A stretch of 64,000 bases of DNA from assembly GCA_963739395.1 (NCBI GenBank), contig CAVUAE010000002.1:1-64000 (forward strand), written 5' to 3'. This DNA comes from RBG-13-51-18 sp963739395 (GTDB taxonomy: Bacteria > Chloroflexota > Dehalococcoidia > Dehalococcoidales > RBG-16-60-22). Each line of letters starts with the position of its first letter. Position 1 is the first letter of the stretch. A program made the translations under genes and the position numbers. Shown here piece after piece: positions 26,129-33,752 of this stretch. The notes beneath the pieces are model-generated. The model saw nothing but the letters and a program-made list of their open reading frames with translations. It was not told the DNA's origin and searched no databases.

Positions 26129-26236
26129 GTATATTATACATTTCGTCAGTATATTACTTTCAGACAGGAGACTCCTTGAATTCATGGTAGTGCAAAACTG
26201 TTCACTATTGTGTAGATATGTAGTATATGGTATAAT
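26129..26236 (+). promoter_or_regulatory. Promoter of the methyltransferase operon, giving a nearly leaderless mRNA
   Basis: TTGTGT (26208-26213), 17 bp, TATAAT (26231-26236); the ATG of the XRE gene is only 9 bp further, so the transcript would have almost no leader. The perfect palindrome GTATATTATAC (26129-26139) and the related AGTATAT repeats at 26146 and 26221 are candidate operators. No other gene is visible in 25960-26245. Confidence 0.55.
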
Positions 26237-26245
26237 TCGCCCGAA

Positions 26246-26443
26246 ATGCCAACAATTAGAGAATTACGACTTAACAAGTTGTGGAGTCAGGCCAAATTGG
26301 CTAAGTTGTCCGGTGTTAGTAGAAGCACGATAGTAGCGATAGAAAACAGGCAGCATACGCCACAACCGCTAACGACCCACAAGTTGGCCAAAGCGCTTGA
26401 GGTACATCCAAACGAAATAGACTACAATGATAGAGCTAAGTGA
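26246..26443 (+). CDS. Small XRE regulator, control-protein-like
   Basis: A 65-aa protein that is a single helix-turn-helix of the Cro/C1 type: LRLNKLWSQAKLAKLSGVSRSTIVAIENRQHTPQ, with the conserved SQ..A..SGVSR..I..IE pattern. It ends 17 bp inside the start of the methyltransferase gene. Size, leaderless promoter and position before a methyltransferase and a nuclease resemble the C (controller) proteins of restriction-modification systems, which delay nuclease expression until methylation is in place. That role is inferred. Confidence 0.82.
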   Translation: MPTIRELRLNKLWSQAKLAKLSGVSRSTIVAIENRQHTPQPLTTHKLAKALEVHPNEIDYNDRAK

Positions 26444-29400
26444 CCTTTTAAGTAAGCTAAGCTACGATACCTCTTCGCATTACCACAGGGTAGATGCCCC
26501 GAGTACGCTTGAGACAGCTTATATATTTCGTGCTGCAAAAAACGCGGGAGTCAGCGGCGTTTATATGTTCGAAACAAGCCCAAGTACTGAGCGTCAACTG
26601 TTAGGGGCGAGGCCGGCGGTTTACGTAGCTCAATGCGATACTGTTGAAGAAGCCAGGACGATCCACCGGAGCCTGTGGAATCTCGGTTACGCACCATTTC
26701 TAATTATATTATTGCCGAATCAAGTCAGAATTTATACTGGTTTTGATTATTCCGAGGAATCGGAGAGAAAGGGCTTACTGGCGGAAGAAAATGATATAAA
26801 AGGGCTTGCTGGCCTTTTGACTGATTTCAATGCTTATGCAATAGATGCCGGACTTATATGGCGCTCAATTCATTACACCGGCATAGACCAGAATCAGCGA
26901 GTGGACAAGCGTCTGCTCAATAATCTTGAGCAGCTGGGTGAAGCGTTAGAGCGTGGGGGACTTTCTGCGAATGTTGCTCACGCGTTGACCGGGAAATATG
27001 TGTATTTGAACTATCTGAAAAGCCGAGGCGTCTTGACTGATGAATGGATGGAGCAACAAGGAGTAAACCCGAAAGATATCTTTTCGACTGATGCAAACGT
27101 AGCGAGTCTGCGAAGGCTGGTGGAAGTCCTAGAAAAACGGTTCAATGGCAAAGTCTTCCCTCTGGATTTTGATGGCGAAAAATCCCTCTTGGATAAACAC
27201 GTTTCCTGGGTTGCCTCGGTGTTCAGTGGGTCTCAGGTTGTAGCGACCGCCCCTCAATCCGTGCATCAGCTATGTTTCCCATTCCGAGCTTATGATTTCC
27301 GTTACATCCCCGTTGAGACTCTTTCTGCGATTTACGAGCAATTTATCGGTGATAGAAAAGAGAAAGGGGCTATCTACACACCTGAAGTCTTGGCTGACTA
27401 TATGTTATCTGAGATGGAATCAGTCAAGCCACTACAAAGAGGTATGAGAGTGCTTGACCCGGCATGTGGATTGGGAGTATTTCTGGTCCTGGCCTACTGC
27501 CGTCTTATAGAGAAGGAGATCCTTAGACTTGGATTGTTCGGAAAACTCCCGGCTGAAACACTGCATGATATTCTTACCCAGAGTATATACGGCGTCGAAC
27601 GGGAGCGTGATGCATGTTATGTAGCTGAGTTCAGCCTAATCCTGACTCTGCTGCATTACGTTGAACCACATGATCTCGCTAGCATGGAGTTCAAATTCCC
27701 AGTGTTGCACAACACTCAGATCTTCGAGTGCGATTTCTTTGACATGGGAAGTGAGAATACTATGGTCAGGTTCTGGCAGAAGGGTTTGAAATTTGATTGG
27801 ATTACCGGCAACCCTCCTTGGATAGAACTGAAGCCGATAAAAGAAGATGAAACGGAAGAAGAAAAATTAGAATATAAGCATGCTAGAGCATGGATAGAGA
27901 ACCCAGCCAATAAGCGGGAATATCCTATTGGTGGTAAGAGGACGGCTGAGGCCTTTAGCTGGCTTGTTACCAACCTACTCAATCAGGATGGACTTGTGGG
28001 GCTGGTACTGCCAGCCACAAGCCTTTTCAACTTAGAATCTACCAGGTTCCGGCAGTCTTTCTTCACAAAACACGAAGTTATTAAGATGACCAATTTCGCA
28101 AATCTTAGAGATGTTCTTTTTGGGAAAGAGAAGAGCGGCGTCTTACCAGCTGCCACTATCGTTTATCGCCCATATGCTGGGGCATATACAAAATCATATC
28201 TTCGACATTACGGACCGCTCTACATCAACCAAATATCAGCAGCAAGGAATAAGCCGTGGGTCATAACCGTAAACGAGAGCGAAATCCAAACCATATCGCC
28301 TTCAGAAGCCGAACGAGGAGATATGCTGACCTGGAAACTGGCTTTGTGGGGGGCCGATCGTGATAAGCGAGCACTAGAGCGTATTAAGTACTTGTTTCCG
28401 ATGACGCTTAGCGATTTTTGTAGAACGAAGGGGTGGGGCAATAATCTGCCAATGCAAGGAGCAGAACTTCGACCTCAGCGCGAGGAAGGCACTAAGTGGC
28501 CCTTGGTTCGAATAAAAGGGCAAAAATTGTTCAACTCAAAAGCATTTAATAAAATCAGACCACATTTCCGTTTTTCTATTCCATACAGCGAAGCCCCAAT
28601 CCTTAAGGAGCTTACAGAAGACGCTTATGTAAGGAGTGGTAAAGACGCGCTTGATTTGACTACTCCTGCACCTCATGTTCTATTGTCCCCAAGTTGGCAG
28701 AACTTTGCTATCTATAGCGACGATGATTTCATTGCTCTTCCCAGGCAAATGGCAATTGCGGCTCCCAAAATACACCGAGACAACGAAGAATATCTACGCG
28801 CTCTTACTGTTTACCTTAGTTCAAGTCTGGTTGCTTACTATCTGTTCTTTCATGTGCCAGGGTGGGGTATTTTCAGGCAGCGTAAAGAAGTGATTACGAC
28901 AGAGGTTCAAAAAATACCCACACCAGATTTGACTAAGAAGCAGGCAAAAGAACTCGCTACTTTTCACCGGGAGTTAGTTGAAAGAGAGAGGTCATACAAA
29001 ACCAATCAGGGACTTAAGTATTCTGCTCGGGGAGAGGATGGTGAGCTACAAGCAGATTTGGACGAAAAGATATGCGAATTACTAGGATTGCCCGAAGACA
29101 TAGCTCTCTTGGCTAGTGAGTTCGTAGGAACTCGTCTGCTTCTGGATAAACCATCGAAAAGAGAAGAAGTAACCAGAAGCCCCACTGATAAAGAGTTACT
29201 GGCGTATGCTCGACAGCTTAAGAAAGAGCTTGATGATTTCACCATGCCCAAGGCCCATCACCGAGTCGTCATCACCCACTCGCAGAATCTAATTGAATGT
29301 TTAGTTGAAATCATGCAGGGAGAAGCTCCAATCCCAACCGGCGAGTGTGCTGTCAGGAAAGGTGACTTAACCACCGCCAAAATAATGGACAGCCTCAGTC

Positions 29401-29570
29401 AGAGCTTGAGAGAGCAAGTCAGCCAGTGGGTTTACGTCCAACGTGGCCTTCGCCTTTATGATGGCCCGATTGTGCGAATTTACAAAGCACCTCGTCTAAT
29501 TGATTGGATAAGAACTCAAGCGATGGACGACGCGGGAGACATCATCGGAGAGGCGCTAAGTAGCACATGA
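26427..29570 (+). CDS. Large N6-adenine DNA methyltransferase (Eco57I/PglX-like)
   Basis: A 1047-aa protein. Residues 1-300 are a domain I cannot name. Around 305-330, FIGDRKEKGAIYTPEVLADYM starts the N6_Mtase fold, followed by motif I LDPACGLGVFL (about 344; AdoMet binding) and SIYGVERERDACYVAEF. Motif IV GNPPWIEL is near 460, and a large target-recognition/C-terminal part follows, with the WGIFRQRKEV and KIPTPD region typical of Eco57I-family enzymes. It overlaps the regulator upstream by 17 bp and the nuclease downstream by ATGA. Size and fold lie between type IIG enzymes and BREX PglX, but no cleavage domain was seen in it. Likely the modification half of a defence system. Confidence 0.87.
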   Translation: MIELSDLLSKLSYDTSSHYHRVDAPSTLETAYIFRAAKNAGVSGVYMFETSPSTERQLLGARPAVYVAQCDTVEEARTIHRSLWNLGYAPFLIILLPNQVRIYTGFDYSEESERKGLLAEENDIKGLAGLLTDFNAYAIDAGLIWRSIHYTGIDQNQRVDKRLLNNLEQLGEALERGGLSANVAHALTGKYVYLNYLKSRGVLTDEWMEQQGVNPKDIFSTDANVASLRRLVEVLEKRFNGKVFPLDFDGEKSLLDKHVSWVASVFSGSQVVATAPQSVHQLCFPFRAYDFRYIPVETLSAIYEQFIGDRKEKGAIYTPEVLADYMLSEMESVKPLQRGMRVLDPACGLGVFLVLAYCRLIEKEILRLGLFGKLPAETLHDILTQSIYGVERERDACYVAEFSLILTLLHYVEPHDLASMEFKFPVLHNTQIFECDFFDMGSENTMVRFWQKGLKFDWITGNPPWIELKPIKEDETEEEKLEYKHARAWIENPANKREYPIGGKRTAEAFSWLVTNLLNQDGLVGLVLPATSLFNLESTRFRQSFFTKHEVIKMTNFANLRDVLFGKEKSGVLPAATIVYRPYAGAYTKSYLRHYGPLYINQISAARNKPWVITVNESEIQTISPSEAERGDMLTWKLALWGADRDKRALERIKYLFPMTLSDFCRTKGWGNNLPMQGAELRPQREEGTKWPLVRIKGQKLFNSKAFNKIRPHFRFSIPYSEAPILKELTEDAYVRSGKDALDLTTPAPHVLLSPSWQNFAIYSDDDFIALPRQMAIAAPKIHRDNEEYLRALTVYLSSSLVAYYLFFHVPGWGIFRQRKEVITTEVQKIPTPDLTKKQAKELATFHRELVERERSYKTNQGLKYSARGEDGELQADLDEKICELLGLPEDIALLASEFVGTRLLLDKPSKREEVTRSPTDKELLAYARQLKKELDDFTMPKAHHRVVITHSQNLIECLVEIMQGEAPIPTGECAVRKGDLTTAKIMDSLSQSLREQVSQWVYVQRGLRLYDGPIVRIYKAPRLIDWIRTQAMDDAGDIIGEALSST

Positions 29571-30229
29571 GCCTTAATCACCCAGTTGCAAACCGTCCAA
29601 GTGACAGATATTTCGGTGTCTACCGCAGCCAATTTAGACTGCATGCCCATCAGTTGATTGCCTGGGGACATAGTGACGCCCGCTATAAGATACAATCAAA
29701 TGATGAAGACGAACCAAGCATCACTGGGTACATCACTGAAGCCATCAGGTCACGCCTCCGAACGAATAGCCCTCCATGGTGCGTGTATTATTGTGTTCGC
29801 GAGGATACTCCGATTGAGACGAATAGACGGTCAGGCAGGAACAGACTACGACCCGATATTATTATTGAGACGATTCTTGGGAGTCGTCCCGAGTATACCT
29901 TTGAAGCGAAGCGACTACGAAAAAAGGGGTATGGTGCGGATAAGTATATTAATTCAAAGGGGGTAGGACGCTTTGTAAGTGGGCAGTACGCGTTGAGATA
30001 CGATGAAGCTGCCATGCTCGGCTATGTCCAGAGTGATTCGCTAGTTAATTGGCAGGAAATAATCAAGAACATGATTGCTCAAAATGCAAAACAACTTTGC
30101 TTGAAAAGCTCTCAGAAGGACGACAAGGTCATTGACGATCTTCCCTTGGAATGGGTCAGTCAGCATGAGCGACCTAGGGTGGGTCGTCCCATTTGCATCT
30201 ACCATATCCTCCTAGACTGTGTTGCATGA
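29567..30229 (+). CDS. PD-(D/E)XK-type nuclease, likely restriction subunit
   Basis: A 220-aa protein translationally coupled to the methyltransferase (ATGA overlap). The nuclease signature is RLRPDIIIETI (about 94-104, motif Asp) with YTFEAKRLRKKG (about 109-120, E-x-K), with a helix-strand layout around it; the following GVGRFVSGQYALRYDEAAMLGYV may carry the Q of motif IV. An upstream ITEAIRSRL helix could be motif I. It fits a small type II endonuclease or a nuclease component of a methylation-linked defence system. No named family recognised. Confidence 0.72.
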   Translation: MSLNHPVANRPSDRYFGVYRSQFRLHAHQLIAWGHSDARYKIQSNDEDEPSITGYITEAIRSRLRTNSPPWCVYYCVREDTPIETNRRSGRNRLRPDIIIETILGSRPEYTFEAKRLRKKGYGADKYINSKGVGRFVSGQYALRYDEAAMLGYVQSDSLVNWQEIIKNMIAQNAKQLCLKSSQKDDKVIDDLPLEWVSQHERPRVGRPICIYHILLDCVA

Positions 30230-30444
30230 TTGCTTACAGGCTGCCTGACATTGACTGTCGCAGCATCTTCGTCTTAGAGCTACCCATGACAGATTCAGAG
30301 GTCACATTTAGCCAAATTGTACAGTACTGCCATAGTTTGATGTGTGACCTCCTTGCTAATGTTGTCTTGGTATACAGGTTCTCAGCGCCGCTCAGCAAAG
30401 TTAGGTGCTCTTCTGAGCCTAAACGTATGCAAAAAATTGGTTAG
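30226..30444 (+). CDS. Small ORF coupled to the nuclease gene
   Basis: 72 aa from ATG 30226, overlapping the nuclease stop as ATGA. The same overlap joins the previous two genes, which is why I list it. The sequence (MIAYRLPDIDCRS..., with a hydrophobic middle QIVQYCHSLMCDLLANVVLVYRF in outline) has no motif I recognise and could be one amphipathic or membrane-associated helix. It might be an accessory or immunity protein, or just the read-through tail of the operon. Confidence 0.4.
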   Translation: MIAYRLPDIDCRSIFVLELPMTDSEVTFSQIVQYCHSLMCDLLANVVLVYRFSAPLSKVRCSSEPKRMQKIG

Positions 30445-30476
30445 AGCCATAAATCCTCTGCTATACTAAATAGGAT

Positions 30477-31994
30477 ATGATAGACAACTGGCACACTTTA
30501 AGCCCGGATACAGCCTTGGGAGAACTTAATTCCGAGCACTCCGGCCTAACTGAAGATGAAGCAAAGGAGCGGTTACTCCGCTATGGCCACAATGAGTTAA
30601 AGGGTAAGAAAAAAACTCCCGTGGTACTGGTATTCCTAAAGCAGTTCCTCAGTCCGTTAATCTACGTTCTTATCGCCGCGGCGGTAGTTTCCTTAGTTGT
30701 CCAGCATTATATCGACGCCGCCGTGATACTGGGCGTGCTGCTGCTTAACGCCATCATTGGCTTTATACAGGAAGTGCGAGCTGAAAAGGCTATGGAGGCT
30801 TTGATTCAGATGGCAGCGCCTAAGGCAAAGGTCAGACGTGGCGGCATGGTGAAGCAAATTCTAGCCAAAGCCATAGTCCCCGGCGACATCATCCTTCTGG
30901 AGACCGGCGACAGGGTACCCGCTGACGCCCGATTGTTAGAGGTATCCAACCTGAAGATGAATGAGTCTACGCTTACCGGAGAATCAATGCCGGTAGAGAA
31001 ACATACCGAGGTGCTCGGGCATTCAGTACTCGTAGCCGATAGAAAGAACCTGGTTTACATGGGGACAAGCGTTAGCTACGGTCGGGCTACGGCAGTGGCA
31101 ATGAGAACTGGCATGTCAACCGAACTGGGCAAAATCGCCACCGCGATTCAGGAGGTAAAACCGGAAGCGACACCCCTCCAGAAAAGCACAAGTAAGTTGA
31201 GTCGGTATCTCATTATTATTTTCCTGGTTGTCATCGGTATCCTAGTAGTTATCGGATTAGCTAAAGGGCTTGACCGTCTGGAGGTCTTCCTGCTGGCGGT
31301 GGCAGCTGCAGTTTCGGCTATACCAGAGGGGTTGCCGGCTGTCGTCACCGTCGTCCTGTCGCTGGGAATGCGGACCATGGCGCGGCACAACGCCATAATC
31401 CGCCGGCTGGTAGCTGTGGAGACGCTCGGGTCGGCCACGGTCATCTGCTCGGATAAAACCGGTACTTTAACCATGAATGAGATGACGGTGCGGCGTATGT
31501 TTATTGACGGGCGGTGGATTGAGGTAACCGGTGAAGGCTACGAGCCTAGTGGGGAATTCCGCCAGGACGGGCAAAGATTCGAGCCGGAGAAGGATGAGGT
31601 ACTGAGGTTGCACCTGAAAATAGGAGTCCTATGCAATGATGCCCTTTTGACCCTTGAAGGCGGGCGGTACAGCATTTACGGAGACCCTACTGAAGGCGCT
31701 CTGGTAGTAGCTGCCGCCAAAGCAGGGATGGAAAAAGAGAAATTAGAGAAGAGTTCCCCTCGCCTTGATGAAATTCCATTTCAGAGCGAAAAGCAATACA
31801 TGGCAACCCTTTACTATAAAGATGGTGAGGGTAGAGTAGTCTATGTGAAGGGCGCAACCGAGAGGCTATTATCATTCAGCAAATATATGCTCACAGGGAA
31901 CGGCATTGTTCCGCTAGGACAAGCTGAGGCCGAGCGTATCACGCAAGCCACTGTCTCTATGGCAAAAGACGCCATGCTTTGGTCGGAGGGGTAA
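30477..31994 (+). pseudogene. P-type cation ATPase, truncated after the nucleotide-binding domain
   Basis: Begins as a normal calcium/cation P2-type ATPase: cation_ATPase_N region (TEDEAKERLLRYGHNEL), helices 1-2 (about 55-95), actuator domain with TGES (about 168), helices 3-4 with the PEGLPAVV ion-site motif (about 283), phosphorylation motif DKTGT (about 325) and part of the N domain with KGATERLL. It stops at 505 aa, where the family runs to about 900. The P-domain hinge (GDGxNDxPA) and helices 5-10 are missing. The break is 9 bp from the end of an integrase gene, so a recombination event probably cut it. The TATACT 10 bp before the ATG may be its -10 box. It is unlikely to transport. Confidence 0.85.
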
Positions 31995-32002
31995 GGTCAT
32001 GG

Positions 32003-32686
32003 TTAGCCTTTCTCCCACAGCCGGTCGTACCAGTCGTGGAGCTCCCGGCCGGATACTTTCCTGTATTTGGCCGTGGTATTGAAACTCTGGTGCCCAAGGT
32101 GCTCCTGCAGCATTCTTAAACCATCCCCCGAATCATCCACTTTTACAGCATTAACCGCGAAGGCATCCCTTAATTTGTGAGGGCTTACGTTATGAAGTTT
32201 TCCGGTTTCAGAATTAACCAGCTTGGGCAGCTTGGCCTTGGCCGCACACTCGGTGATTATCTGCCACGCGCGGTGACGGTTAATGCCGAAGAGCAGTCGT
32301 TTACCGTCCTTAGTTACAGGACCACCGCGCTCAATATATTCCTTAAGTATTTTTAAAGAGTCTTTGTCGATAGGTAGCACACGCTGCCGACGGTGTTCTT
32401 TCTCCTGGGCAACAACATTTTCCACTTTCGACCCGCAGCCGGGGCAATAGATGCTGCTCTTACTTAACCGGGCGCTGCAAGCGGGGCAGGCAAGCTTCGT
32501 ACGCAGCTTGAGGTGCTGAATGATGACGGTTCCTCTGGTCAGGTCAATGTCTTCTACTGTAATTCCCAGAGCCTCGGAAACACGGCATCCTAGATGAGAC
32601 AGCAGTCTGATGAGCAGACGGTCCCGTAGAGTAGTGGCAGCTTGTTCTAGTGTGAGGATTTCTTCCGGTTCAAGATAGGCTTTCAT
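32003..32686 (-). CDS. Tyrosine recombinase with an embedded zinc ribbon and no N-terminal domain
   Basis: A 227-aa integrase that consists almost wholly of the catalytic domain. Active-site residues visible: Arg35 (GCRVSEAL), HKLR with His170/Arg173, His199 (LGHQSF) and nucleophile Tyr208 (TAKYRKV); the Lys is probably 102-104. Between the Arg block and the next strand is an insertion with CPAC (67-70) and CPGC (81-84), a four-Cys zinc ribbon. The SAM-like core-binding domain found in XerC/D and phage integrases is absent. Start ATG 32686 has GAGGA upstream. Its 3' end meets the broken ATPase. It probably moves or moved the surrounding island. Confidence 0.87.
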   Translation of the reverse strand: MKAYLEPEEILTLEQAATTLRDRLLIRLLSHLGCRVSEALGITVEDIDLTRGTVIIQHLKLRTKLACPACSARLSKSSIYCPGCGSKVENVVAQEKEHRRQRVLPIDKDSLKILKEYIERGGPVTKDGKRLLFGINRHRAWQIITECAAKAKLPKLVNSETGKLHNVSPHKLRDAFAVNAVKVDDSGDGLRMLQEHLGHQSFNTTAKYRKVSGRELHDWYDRLWEKG

Positions 32687-32756
32687 AATATATCCTCTGC
32701 ACGCAAATTAATACATTACGTGTTCACGGATATTGATAAACGTAAATCAAATCTGT

Positions 32757-32830
32757 CATGGTGTCAATTGCAATAAACATGACTATTTTGGGCCGAAAAG
32801 TTTGCATTTGGTCGTTTTGATTGCTATAAT
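32757..32830 (+). promoter_or_regulatory. Promoter of the second XRE gene, with a 12-bp flanking repeat
   Basis: TTGCAT (32802-32807), 17 bp, TATAAT (32825-32830). CATGGTGTCAAT at 32757-32768 recurs at 33383-33394 beyond the gene, so the regulator is bracketed by the repeat. Confidence 0.55.
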
Positions 32831-32887
32831 GTCAACCAAGGAAGACATTTTTAAAAACTTCTTAGAAAAAATTTTCGGAAAAAGCGG

Positions 32888-33280
32888 ATGAAACAGGCTA
32901 ATGCTGTCACCGGTTCGAAAAATACTTTCGCGAAGTGGTTAGAACAGAGATGTTTGGATGAAGGCTTGTCACTCAGAAAGACAGCTGCTAAGGCGGGTTT
33001 GAGTCATGCTACTGTCGCTGATATTATCAATGGTGGCCGGCCATCGGCAGATACTATTAGGAAGTTGGCCGCGGCCTTTAGTGGTAATGGTCGGAACCAG
33101 AAGGTAGCATTGGAGGATTATCTATTAAATCTTTGTGGATATCGTAGCGCTCGAATGGAAGGAGAACTCAGCGAACCTTTAGCGCGGCTCTTGGATAAGC
33201 TCAACCAACTTAATGACGAGCAACTCCGAATAGTAGAACAATTCATCGATTTCGCTGCAAAGTGTGTCGAAAAAAATTAA
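32888..33280 (+). CDS. XRE-family regulator
   Basis: A 130-aa protein. Residues 12-75 form a helix-turn-helix (FAKWLEQRCLDEGLSLRKTAAKAGLSHATVADIINGG in outline, then PSADTIRKLAAAFSG). The C-terminal 50 residues are helical (LARLLDKLNQLNDEQLRIVEQFIDFA) and probably dimerise, as in phage-type repressors. It is divergent from the integrase and likely controls it or the element. It has a good promoter, and a long-looped hairpin behind it. Confidence 0.82.
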   Translation: MKQANAVTGSKNTFAKWLEQRCLDEGLSLRKTAAKAGLSHATVADIINGGRPSADTIRKLAAAFSGNGRNQKVALEDYLLNLCGYRSARMEGELSEPLARLLDKLNQLNDEQLRIVEQFIDFAAKCVEKN

Positions 33281-33286
33281 ATCAGG

Positions 33287-33360
33287 CGGGGCAGGTCCCT
33301 AGTTGATAAGGCTGTCGGGCAATCCTCCTTTTTGTGAACTTGGGCTGTTTACCTGCCCCG
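33287..33360 (+). terminator. Ten-bp hairpin with a 54-base loop and T tail
   Basis: CGGGGCAGGT (33287-33296) pairs perfectly with ACCTGCCCCG (33351-33360), followed by TTTTATTG. It begins 7 bp after the XRE stop and so works as its terminator. The long loop is unusual and could hold additional structure. Confidence 0.6.
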
Positions 33361-33365
33361 TTTTA

Positions 33366-33419
33366 TTGTAAGTGTAAGTTAACATGGTGTCAATATGGAC
33401 TTACATATTCGACTTACAA
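33366..33419. repeat. Paired GTAAGT/ACTTAC motifs
   Basis: TTGTAAGTGTAAGT (from 33366) faces ACTTAC...ACTTACAA (ending 33419), giving two tandem half-sites in inverted orientation around one copy of CATGGTGTCAAT. It looks like a regulator-binding or recombinase-binding site. The following stretch 33420-33580 shows no gene. Confidence 0.45.
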
Positions 33420-33583
33420 AAAAATAGGCTGTTACATGGTACGAGTGGCCAAGGTGAACGGCAATGTCGCCAAGACCGTCTGCCAGTGCTAGGGGAGCAA
33501 ACAAATTTTATCAGGCGAAAGGGGGTGATAAGCAACTCATAAGAGCGGATTATTCAAAAGCTGATGACACATATCCCTGTTTA

Positions 33584-33624
33584 TTGTCAAAATGTTTCAC
33601 CACGTTGTCAAAATGTTCATCCAC
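33584..33624. repeat. Tandem 20/21-bp repeat, transposon-end-like
   Basis: TTGTCAAAATGTTTCACCAC (33584-33603) and TTGTCAAAATGTTCATCCAC (33605-33624) repeat with a 21-bp period. Repeated short units like this are found at ends of some insertion sequences, so it may be a relic; no transposase is present. Confidence 0.45.
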
Positions 33625-33670
33625 ATAAACAAAGCTAAAAAAGGAGGTTGGCCAATCCGCCGACCATTTT

Positions 33671-33749
33671 GAGGTTCCTCTAGTTCAAATGTTAGAGACG
33701 CTGTCTCTTAATCATCAGGTTGGAGGTTCGAGTCCTCCACGGCTCACCA
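33671..33749 (+). pseudogene. tRNA-Lys(CUU)-like 3' half, probable integration-site relic
   Basis: The 3' part is convincing: anticodon loop CTCTTAA, T-arm GGAGG-TTCGAGT-CCTCC, acceptor ACGGCTC, discriminator A and encoded CCA. The 5' part does not match: GAGGTTC cannot pair with ACGGCTC beyond three or four positions, the D-loop lacks GG, and the anticodon stem has mismatches. Intact tRNA from the anticodon loop onward and foreign sequence before it is what an integrated element leaves at an att site. It lies 3 bp from the converging AOR stop codon, at the right edge of the accessory island. Confidence 0.6.
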
Positions 33750-33752
33750 TTA

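Noticed and set aside
30193..30444. Longer version of the small ORF starting with TTG at 30193
   Set aside because: The in-frame ATG at 30226 overlaps the nuclease stop in the same manner as the other genes of the operon and is the better start.
33671..33749. Functional tRNA-Lys gene
   Set aside because: Acceptor, D-arm and anticodon stem do not pair properly; only the 3' half is good.
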